From Asaia bogorensis (lineage in GTDB: Bacteria; Pseudomonadota; Alphaproteobacteria; Acetobacterales; Acetobacteraceae), in the NCBI GenBank assembly GCA_945871455.1, contig CAMBXJ010000304.1:1-5764 (forward strand): a stretch of DNA of 5,764 nt, written 5' to 3'. This document shows, one piece after another, positions 1 through 4,942 of this stretch. Numbering within the stretch: the stretch's first letter is position 1; each line of letters opens with the position of its first letter. The position numbers and the translations under genes are program-made. The notes beneath the pieces are model-generated. The model saw only the letters and a list, made by a program, of their open reading frames with translations. It searched no databases and had not been told where the DNA came from.

Positions 1-209
1 ATTTCCGCATCGAGGTGTGCGTCACTCATCTGCGCTGCTTGCAGACTTTGCTCGTCTGTGGGCTGACCGCCAGCCGCCAATTCCTTCGCGTAATCGTCGG
101 CATTGATCGATAGGTCGGGTACATCGAGAACATGGGCCAGAACGCCGCTCCGGACCAGCGTCGTTTTTCCCGAGCCGTTTGGGCCGGCCACCATAACAAG
201 ATTCGGCAT
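1..209 (-). CDS. Zeta-toxin-like P-loop kinase, N-terminal fragment (runs off left edge)
   Basis: The minus strand is open from an ATG at 209 to the window edge, giving 69 codons of the N-terminus. Residues 1-17 form a hydrophobic beta strand followed by a Walker A loop, GPNGSGKT at 9-16, with K15 and T16 as the phosphate-binding residues. A second motif, INADDYA at 35-41, matches the N-A-D-x-(Y/F) segment after the P-loop in zeta-toxin-type kinases, where an aspartate acts near the catalytic site. Zeta toxins phosphorylate UDP-N-acetylglucosamine-type sugars; many chromosomal relatives have unknown substrates. An in-frame ATG lies three codons upstream (218), but the 209 start is better placed behind a weak GGGA at 219-222. 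The C-terminal domain is outside the window, so toxin activity cannot be judged. It could instead be another small AAA/kinase P-loop protein. The family call is fairly safe; the toxin role is inference. Confidence 0.75.
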   Translation of the reverse strand, partial: MPNLVMVAGPNGSGKTTLVRSGVLAHVLDVPDLSINADDYAKELAAGGQPTDEQSLQAAQMSDAHLDAE

Positions 210-218
210 AGAATACAT

Positions 219-573
219 CCCGATCAACCGACGCCATGGAGTATAGGCATATTCTTATCTGGACGAGGTTGTCTAATCATTACAACTATTTTTTGGGAAA
301 AAATTATAAAGTAAATACATATAGATAGGGGGTTCACTAGGCGTCCGGGATGACCGAGGCGGGCCGGAAACCGGATCAGAGTGACTTCCGGTCTGCGTGA
401 CTACCCGGCTCTGGCACGGGTTTCGAAAACGGATAGCATCAGAACGACATCATCCACAGGGCCACGGTTCAATCTGACCGTATGACTCTCTCACGGTTGT
501 TCGCTCTCGCTCCAGCCGGAAGATGGTGTCTGACCAGCCCACGATAGCAACGGGTCCAATAACGCAGGGCAAG
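219..573. other. Gene-poor intergenic stretch with an AT-rich patch and a possible decayed frame
   Basis: I see no convincing intact gene here. The part from about 241 to 330 is distinctly AT-rich, whereas the flanking coding DNA is GC-rich. It holds a perfect interrupted palindrome, TTTTTT-GGG-AAAAAA, at 289-303. The part from about 364 to 392 has short inverted repeats (CCGGAA 364-369 with TTCCGG 386-391, or ACCGGA 370-375 with TCCGGT 387-392), only 6 bp each. On the minus strand from 572 to 459 there is an open, protein-like reading with no good start. It hits a stop at 450-452, and a one-base shift near 458 would carry it to a stop at 401-403. This may be a remnant of a gene or chance. 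Confidence 0.5.
303..308 (-). promoter_or_regulatory. Candidate -10 box (TATAAT) upstream of the zeta-like gene
   Basis: Read on the minus strand this is a perfect TATAAT in the AT-rich patch, about 95 bp before the zeta-like start codon. It would give a leader of roughly 80-90 nt. The bases 17-18 bp upstream are C-rich and give no acceptable -35 box, so the match may only reflect the local AT content. The T6-GGG-A6 palindrome at 289-303 would sit across the start point, where an operator could lie. Confidence 0.25.
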
Positions 574-804
574 TCAGCCGGAAGTGACAGTGCCGTCAGG
601 GTTCAACCAAACCGCTTCCCCGTCATCGCCAAGGACCGGGACTGCCAACCCGACGGCGTGGGCCTCCTGGATTGCTTGATTGGCTGCCTGCCGAAAGCCT
701 TGCTCGATCTGCGCCGCCAGATCGGCACAAACCGACGGAACTGTCACGGTTTGGTCGGCAGCAGCTTTATTCGGGACCGGATGGCTTGCGGTTGCGGTGT
801 TCAT
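574..804 (-). CDS. Small hypothetical protein, putative antitoxin-like partner of the zeta-like kinase
   Basis: This is a 76-codon frame starting at the only ATG available and ending TGA. The first 22 residues are polar and alanine/threonine-rich. Residues about 23-51 read as one amphipathic helix (core LAAQIEQGFRQAANQAIQEA). Residues about 54-73 look like a beta hairpin ending WLNPDGTV. This helix-then-hairpin layout, with an EAHA-GL-VPV segment and a closing L-PDG turn, resembles small uncharacterised proteins encoded next to zeta-toxin-like kinases; that link is from memory and inference. The Shine-Dalgarno match GAGG lies only 2 nt before the ATG, closer than ideal. It sits 46 bp after the MFS stop codon on the same strand, so it could be transcribed with that operon, and 364 bp before the zeta-like start. 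The opposite strand is also open across it, but that reading becomes proline-rich low complexity inside the MFS 3' end and is less protein-like. Confidence 0.6.
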   Translation of the reverse strand: MNTATASHPVPNKAAADQTVTVPSVCADLAAQIEQGFRQAANQAIQEAHAVGLAVPVLGDDGEAVWLNPDGTVTSG

Positions 805-850
805 AGCCTCACAATGACAAAATCAATCGAATTTGGCCAGTTCTTTTCAC

Positions 851-2095
851 CTACCCCCGCCCCACCGCCTTCTCCCGCCGCCACCACCAAACCCCTATCA
901 CCGCCACCGACACGAACCCGGTGATCTCCACCGCCTCGATCGCCAGCATCGGCCCCAGCAGGTCCGCAAGCCCCCCCACCAGCAGGATCCCCAGCGGCCC
1001 CATCCCGATACATACCGTCAGCAGCCCCATCAGCCGCGATCGTATATGCGCCGGTGCATGCTGAACGATCAGCGAGGTCTGCATGTTCGCGAAGGCCGAG
1101 GACCCGAACCCACCGATCGCCAGCATCAGGCAGGCCAGGAAGAAGAACGGCATCAACGGCATCAGCATCACGCAGGTCAGGAACAGCAGCGATCCGCCGA
1201 TCATCATGACATGTCCGCTCAACCGGGGTCCGCCGCTGGTCAGCCAGATCCCGCCCAGGAACGCCCCAAACGACTCGGACGCCGCCAGCACACCCACCAG
1301 GAACGGCGAGACGTCGAACACCAGCCGCCCGATCGGGGCCACCAGCGCGGAATACGGAAAGCCCAGCAGGTTCATCGCGATGGTCACCGCCAGCACCCCG
1401 GCGATGGTGACATGGCCGCGCGCGAAGGCGACCCCCTCGGCCAGGTCGCGGGGCACCTGGCTGAGCACCAACCGGCGCGTGTCCTGCCGATAATGCAGTC
1501 CCACCACCAACGACGCCGCCAATGCGTAGAAGAACGCCGACACGGCGAAGGACCCGGCGATCCCGACGCCCTGATAGATCGCCCCCGCCGCCATCGGTCC
1601 GATCAGCCGGGTGAAGGAGTTCGACATCGTGTCCAGCGCCAGCGCCCGGGACACCAGGGCCGGCTCCACACACTCCCCCACCATGCGCCGGCGGGTTGCC
1701 ATTTCGGTAGACCACACGATGCCCGCCACCAGCGCCGCGACGGCCAGATGCCAGGGTTGCGCCAGGTCGTAATACGCCAGCACCGCGATCACGCCGGACG
1801 CGAGGCACGCGACCACCTGGCCGAACAGCAGCACGTATTTGCGGTTCACCGCCTCGGTCACCACGCCGGCAAACGCGCCCAGCAGCAGCATCGGCATGGT
1901 GCGCGCGGCCGAGACCACCGCGACCGCGAAGCCCGAGCCCGTCATGTCCAGGGTGAACAGGGCGGCCGACAGCACCTCGAACCAGCGCATCGTGTTGACG
2001 CAGCCACCGATCGACCAAAGCCGAAGGAACCCGGGCGCGGACAACAGGGTCCGCAACCCAGGGGGACGACCTGGGCGCGGCGTTTCAGCATCCAT
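851..2095 (-). CDS. MFS transporter, EntS/MFS_3-like
   Basis: This 414-residue protein is the normal length for a 12-helix major facilitator carrier of the inner membrane. The N-terminus has the arginine/proline-rich cytoplasmic lead and the LLSAPGFLRLW entry to helix 1 (about 15-47). Further hydrophobic segments lie at about 56-79, 87-107, 112-131, 160-180, 181-200, 229-250, 260-284, 295-313, 316-338, 355-377 and 385-405. The loop 2-3 signature is degenerate (GVVTEAVNRK, 77-86). The segment at 133-171 (ATRRRMVGECVEPALVSRA then RLIGPMAAG) and the 339-369 stretch (QTSLIV...IRSRLMGLL...GPLG) are characteristic of the MFS_3 group that includes the enterobactin exporter EntS. Its ATG lies 2 bp after the amidase stop, with only a weak ribosome site inside the amidase end, so translational coupling is likely. 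Many members export, so direction and substrate are open. The C-terminal WWWRREK is a normal cytoplasmic end. Confidence 0.9.
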   Translation of the reverse strand: MDAETPRPGRPPGLRTLLSAPGFLRLWSIGGCVNTMRWFEVLSAALFTLDMTGSGFAVAVVSAARTMPMLLLGAFAGVVTEAVNRKYVLLFGQVVACLASGVIAVLAYYDLAQPWHLAVAALVAGIVWSTEMATRRRMVGECVEPALVSRALALDTMSNSFTRLIGPMAAGAIYQGVGIAGSFAVSAFFYALAASLVVGLHYRQDTRRLVLSQVPRDLAEGVAFARGHVTIAGVLAVTIAMNLLGFPYSALVAPIGRLVFDVSPFLVGVLAASESFGAFLGGIWLTSGGPRLSGHVMMIGGSLLFLTCVMLMPLMPFFFLACLMLAIGGFGSSAFANMQTSLIVQHAPAHIRSRLMGLLTVCIGMGPLGILLVGGLADLLGPMLAIEAVEITGFVSVAVIGVWWWRREKAVGRG

Positions 2096-2097
2096 GG

Positions 2098-3585
2098 TCA
2101 GTCCGATTTCGTGACGTGCACCGGCGGGGCGGCGCCGAACCAGCTCGGCTCCACCCGTTCCACCTGCGCCGCGAGTTGCAGCAACAGATCCTCCCGCGCG
2201 AAATTGCCGTGCAGTTGCACGCCGATCGGCAGCCCATCGGTATCGAAGCCGGCGGGGATGTTGATCGCCGGCATCCCCGTTTCATTGCCCGGCATGGTGT
2301 AGCGACAGGCGTCGGCCAGGCGGTTCACCCAGTCGTCCAGATCCTCATCGCGCAGCAGGGAGTATGGCCCGTTCGCCATAGGCGCCCGGATCGCCAGGGT
2401 CGGAGTCAGCAAAACGTCGTAACGATCCATCAACGCGCCGAACTGCCGCGTCACTGTATTGTTGCCATACATCATGCGGATCATGTCGAACTTGTCGTAG
2501 CGTTGGGACGCCATGTAGTGCCGCCACGACATCGGCGTAAGCAGGGTCTGCAACTCCTGATCTCCCACGCCCCGGTCCCGCGCCGTCATCCCGAATGTGG
2601 CACGACTGCCGACCCATTGTTGGATATAGGTCGCCCACATCGTGTCCCAGTCGCAGATCGTCGCGTCGTCCAGTTCCTCCACCGCATGGCCCAGCCGTTC
2701 CAGCAGGGCGGCCACCTGTCGGACCCTGGCCGCGACCTGCGCATCCGTATCGGTCCCGCGCCCCCAGCGCCCGGTGGACAGGCCGATGCGCAGCGGCGCC
2801 GGGTCGGCCTCGATCGCGCGCGCATAGGACACCGTCGGCGCGCCCATCCGGATGAACGAACCGCCGTTCGGCACATGGGTCAGATAGTCGAACACCGCGG
2901 CGGTATCGCGCACGCTGCGCGTAACGACCCCGTCGATACTGGTCCGCGTCACGTATTCATTCCGACCCAGCGGCTGCGGCACCCGCCCCCGCGATGCCTT
3001 CAGCCCCACCAACCCGCAGAAACTGGCCGGGATACGCGTCGATCCGCCGCCATCGGACGACATCGACAGCGGCACGATCCCGGCGATAACCGACGCCGCG
3101 GACCCACCGGACGACCCACCCGGCGTGCGTTCCAGGTTCCATGGGTTGCGGGTGACGGTGACGTCCCCCCCGTAATCGGTGACGGTGTCGAAGGTCATGC
3201 CGAATTCGGGAGTCGTGGAACGGCCGAGCGGGATGAGGCCGGCGCGGAGGAAATTGGCGATGGTGGGGTCGGTGGCCGGCATCACCGTGCCGCGCGCAAA
3301 CGCCGATCCGGAGTCCTGTTTCCGCCCCCGCAGCCCCGATCCGAGGTCTTTCATGAACATCGGCACGCCGTACAGTCGTCCGTCCTTCGCCGGCCCGTCC
3401 ACATCCGGGTTGTCGCGCGTATTGCCGAACACCTCGATCACACCTTGCAATTTTGGGTTCAGGCGCAAGACGGCCTCGGCGGCCTGGGCGGCGAGTTCCC
3501 TGGGCGTGACTTTCCCGTCTTTCACCAGATCCGCCAGCGCCACCGCGTCGTGGCCCGCCCATTCGTCCCAGCTCATGACCGGCAT
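2098..3585 (-). CDS. Amidase-signature family hydrolase
   Basis: This 495-residue protein belongs to the amidase signature family, which hydrolyses amides through a Ser-cisSer-Lys triad. All three residues can be placed: K79 in VPMFMKD, S158 in the GGSSGG loop (156-161), and nucleophile S182 in DGGGSTRIP (178-186), followed by FCGLVGLK. The 24-residue spacing of the two serines matches the family. The C-terminal hallmark is present at about 434-468 (NETGMPAINIPAGF, GLPIGVQLHG, then a glutamate). Two upstream starts are possible, but ATG 3585 is chosen because a strong GGAGG lies 7 nt before it; the longer form would add 28 glycine/arginine-rich residues unlike the family. Gly-Ser-rich signature and length fit a cytoplasmic stand-alone amidase rather than GatA, and no gatB or gatC lies beside it. 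It is the first gene of a pair with the MFS transporter. The substrate cannot be read from the sequence. Confidence 0.93.
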   Translation of the reverse strand: MPVMSWDEWAGHDAVALADLVKDGKVTPRELAAQAAEAVLRLNPKLQGVIEVFGNTRDNPDVDGPAKDGRLYGVPMFMKDLGSGLRGRKQDSGSAFARGTVMPATDPTIANFLRAGLIPLGRSTTPEFGMTFDTVTDYGGDVTVTRNPWNLERTPGGSSGGSAASVIAGIVPLSMSSDGGGSTRIPASFCGLVGLKASRGRVPQPLGRNEYVTRTSIDGVVTRSVRDTAAVFDYLTHVPNGGSFIRMGAPTVSYARAIEADPAPLRIGLSTGRWGRGTDTDAQVAARVRQVAALLERLGHAVEELDDATICDWDTMWATYIQQWVGSRATFGMTARDRGVGDQELQTLLTPMSWRHYMASQRYDKFDMIRMMYGNNTVTRQFGALMDRYDVLLTPTLAIRAPMANGPYSLLRDEDLDDWVNRLADACRYTMPGNETGMPAINIPAGFDTDGLPIGVQLHGNFAREDLLLQLAAQVERVEPSWFGAAPPVHVTKSD

Positions 3586-3592
3586 GCCGTAT

Positions 3593-3597
3593 CCTCC
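3593..3597 (-). promoter_or_regulatory. Ribosome binding site deciding the amidase start
   Basis: On the minus strand this reads GGAGG within AGGGGAGG, followed by 7 nt and then ATG at 3585. It rules in favour of this start over the in-frame ATG at 3669, which would place the site inside the coding region, and over the next ATG at 3576, whose spacing would be 16 nt. Confidence 0.75.
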
Positions 3598-3628
3598 CCT
3601 TGCATGGGCTTCGCGAGGGGCGCCGCCC

Positions 3629-3702
3629 GGTCCCCTCTCTTCCCAGCCATTCGTCTCCGGCGCTATCATGGCCGATCAGGATGAACTCCGGCAGAGGGGA
3701 CC
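3629..3702. repeat. 10-bp inverted repeat in the divergent control region
   Basis: GGTCCCCTCT at 3629-3638 is the exact reverse complement of AGAGGGGACC at 3693-3702, 54 bp apart. The right arm contains the Shine-Dalgarno sequence of the VOC gene (GAGGGG, 3694-3699). A second GAGGGG at 3615-3620 can pair with the same CCCCTC (3632-3637) through an 11-nt loop, so the two pairings exclude each other. The arms could be a protein-binding pair, or RNA elements if transcription starts upstream of 3615. GC-rich chance matches of this size are possible. Confidence 0.45.
3640..3669 (+). promoter_or_regulatory. Candidate promoter of the VOC gene
   Basis: TTCCCA at 3640-3645 (4 of 6 to TTGACA) and TATCAT at 3664-3669 (5 of 6 to TATAAT) are separated by 18 bp. 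The predicted start, about 3676, gives a leader near 33 nt with the ribosome site inside. If this is the real promoter, only the right arm of the inverted repeat is transcribed and the arms would act as DNA. No similarly good promoter was seen for the divergent amidase. Confidence 0.3.
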
Positions 3703-3708
3703 CCAGCA

Positions 3709-4602
3709 ATGAACGACACAATGGCCGCCGCACCCGTCTTCGATCGCGCCGCCGAGGACCTCGGCAACATCGTCGAGCTTGGGCATGTAAACGTGACCGT
3801 GCCCGACCAGGGCAAGGCGATTTCCTATTATTTGTCCGGCCTGGGTCTGACGCGCGACCCGTATCTGATGGCGGGCGTCGAGAATATGTGGGTGAACGTG
3901 GGCCGCGGCCAGTTCCACCTGCCGACGCGCGGCCAACAGGTGGTGCGCGGCACGACCGCCCTGATGGTGCCGGACCTGGAAGCCCTGCTGAAGCGGCTGC
4001 ATTACGTGCAGAAGCAGTTGGAAGGCACGCAATTCAGCTTCCGGGAGGCTGGCGACGTGGTGGAAACCACCTGCCCCTGGGGCAACCGCATCCGCGTCCA
4101 TGCGCCCGAACCCGCGAAGTTCGGCGCGATGCGCGTCGGCATGCCGTATGTCGAATTCGACGTGCCGGCCGGCAGCAACCTGGAAGGCATCGCCCGTTTC
4201 TACCGCGAAATTTTCGGCGGTCTGGCCGGCGTCGCCCATGACGAGCGTGGCAGCTATGCCTGGGCGCAATGTTCCATGGACAGCAAGGTCACGTTCCGCG
4301 AAACCGACAAGCCGCTGCCGGAGTATGACGGCCACCACATCCAGATTACCTTGGTGGATTTCTCCACCCCGCACAAGAAACTGCTGGAACGCGGCCTGAT
4401 CACCGAAGAAAGCGACCAGCACCAGTATCGCATGGTCGATATCGTCGATCTGGACACCAACAAGCTGATCTTTCAGATCGAGCATGAGGTGCGCAGCATG
4501 AAGCACCCGATGTTCAATCGCGTCTTCGTGAACCGCAACCCCGACATGACCAACCGCAACTTCGTTCCCGGCTACGAGGTCGGGATCTGGGCGCTGAATT
4601 AA
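3709..4602 (+). CDS. Two-domain VOC family protein (glyoxalase/extradiol dioxygenase fold)
   Basis: This 297-residue protein has two vicinal-oxygen-chelate modules, the usual size for extradiol-dioxygenase-like or tandem glyoxalase proteins. Module 1 spans about 22-133: ELGHVNVTVPD with H26, a YYLSGLGL helix, GQFHLP with H70, and the closing PWGNRIRVHAP. Module 2 spans about 142-262: MPYVEFDVP with E149, a RFYREIFGG helix, GHHIQI with H209/H210, and LIFQIEHEV with E258. In VOC enzymes two to four such positions bind a divalent metal. Here the C-terminal module offers E149, H210 and E258, while module 1 lacks the usual final glutamate. The metal assignment is inference. Start ATG 3709 has GAGGGG 9 nt upstream; the next ATG at 3721 is too far away. 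It is divergent from the amidase-MFS pair and ended by its own terminator. The reaction is unknown; ring cleavage, aldehyde detoxification or a non-enzymatic binding role are all possible. Confidence 0.88.
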   Translation: MNDTMAAAPVFDRAAEDLGNIVELGHVNVTVPDQGKAISYYLSGLGLTRDPYLMAGVENMWVNVGRGQFHLPTRGQQVVRGTTALMVPDLEALLKRLHYVQKQLEGTQFSFREAGDVVETTCPWGNRIRVHAPEPAKFGAMRVGMPYVEFDVPAGSNLEGIARFYREIFGGLAGVAHDERGSYAWAQCSMDSKVTFRETDKPLPEYDGHHIQITLVDFSTPHKKLLERGLITEESDQHQYRMVDIVDLDTNKLIFQIEHEVRSMKHPMFNRVFVNRNPDMTNRNFVPGYEVGIWALN

Positions 4603-4618
4603 GCCCCGGACCTTCTGA

Positions 4619-4640
4619 CCGTGGCGTGATCTCGCCACGG
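4619..4640 (+). other. Perfect 8-bp stem-loop just after the VOC gene
   Basis: CCGTGGCG and CGCCACGG enclose a 6-nt loop (TGATCT), 16 nt after the VOC stop codon. No T-run follows, so it is not a typical intrinsic terminator by itself. It may protect the mRNA 3' end or assist the terminator that follows. Confidence 0.6.
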
Positions 4641-4660
4641 CCGGATGCCTGACCAGACAG

Positions 4661-4696
4661 CGCGCTCGCCCGGATCGGCCCGGGGAGCGCGTTTTT
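4661..4696 (+). terminator. Intrinsic terminator of the VOC transcript
   Basis: The left arm CGCGCTC (4661-4667), a single bulged G, then CCCGG (4669-4673) pairs with CCGGG (4680-4684) and GAGCGCG (4685-4691) around a 6-nt loop. Five T residues follow at 4692-4696. A 12-bp GC stem plus T-run is a classic rho-independent terminator on the plus strand. It separates the VOC gene from the dehydrogenase-like gene. Confidence 0.85.
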
Positions 4697-4942
4697 CGTT
4701 GGTGGTCAGCCAAGTCGATGGGTCGCGTCGGTACCGGGACCACCATCGCCGACCGCCGCACAAGGGCACGAAGCCGCGCGCGCGGGTGTGGGACGCCCGC
4801 CGGATCCGCCGGGGTGGGTCCCCTTCTCCTGGACGCGCCGAACCGTCATAGTGGTGACACAGTGGGCACCGCGGCCTCTCCCGTCGCTGAACACTTGACT
4901 TGGCTGGGATCGTTCGCGTGCCCACCGGAGGGAGAAAACAAA
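4697..4942 (+). other. Upstream region of the ketopantoate-reductase-like gene
   Basis: Together with the terminator region this makes a gap of 340 bp without a gene. I see no convincing coding frame. It should hold the promoter for the downstream gene because a terminator precedes it. A CTTGAC at 4894-4899 looks like a -35 box, but no -10 lies 16-18 bp further on. TTCTCC and CATAGT, spaced 17 bp and ending near 4855, are a weak alternative. A GGAGGGAG ribosome site at 4927-4934 lies 8 nt before the ATG. Confidence 0.5.
4862..4925. repeat. 8-bp inverted repeat ending at the ribosome binding site
   Basis: GTGGGCAC at 4862-4869 is the exact reverse complement of GTGCCCAC at 4918-4925, with 48 bp between. 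The right arm ends 1 nt before the GGAGG of the next gene. It could be an operator pair or a leader structure that hides the ribosome site; chance is possible in GC-rich DNA. Confidence 0.35.

Noticed and set aside
364..392. Overlapping 6-bp inverted repeats suggesting a small RNA or attenuator
   Set aside because: Arms are short, no T-run follows, and no promoter is evident; not enough to call an RNA gene.
523..924. Plus-strand frame of 133 codons opposite the small protein
   Set aside because: No recognisable domain; it ends in a Pro/Thr/Ser-rich run inside the MFS 3' end. The minus-strand small protein has a coherent helix and hairpin.
801..2018. Minus-strand frame of about 405 codons overlapping the MFS gene
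   Set aside because: Gly/Arg/Asp-rich repetitive translation without membrane segments; the other minus frame gives a clear 12-helix transporter.
833..2302. Long plus-strand open frame (about 489 codons) opposite the MFS gene
   Set aside because: It is rich in His, Arg, Gln and Pro with no domain-like pattern, crosses two real genes on the other strand, and is explained by GC-biased codons of those genes.
3586..3669. 28-codon N-terminal extension of the amidase from ATG 3669
   Set aside because: A strong ribosome site sits just before ATG 3585, and the extension is Gly/Arg-rich and unlike amidase N-termini.
2116..3684. Plus-strand open frame of about 522 codons spanning the whole amidase gene
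   Set aside because: It is an antisense shadow: the composition is His/Arg/Pro-rich low complexity, while the minus strand holds the full amidase signature and catalytic triad.
3676..4761. Minus-strand frame of about 361 codons opposite the VOC gene
   Set aside because: It lies antisense to a gene with clear VOC motifs and a good ribosome site, and runs through the terminator hairpin.
4799..4815. Palindromic CGGATCCG region with flanking GCCGG
   Set aside because: Short GC-rich symmetry with no T-run or link to a gene; common by chance in this composition.
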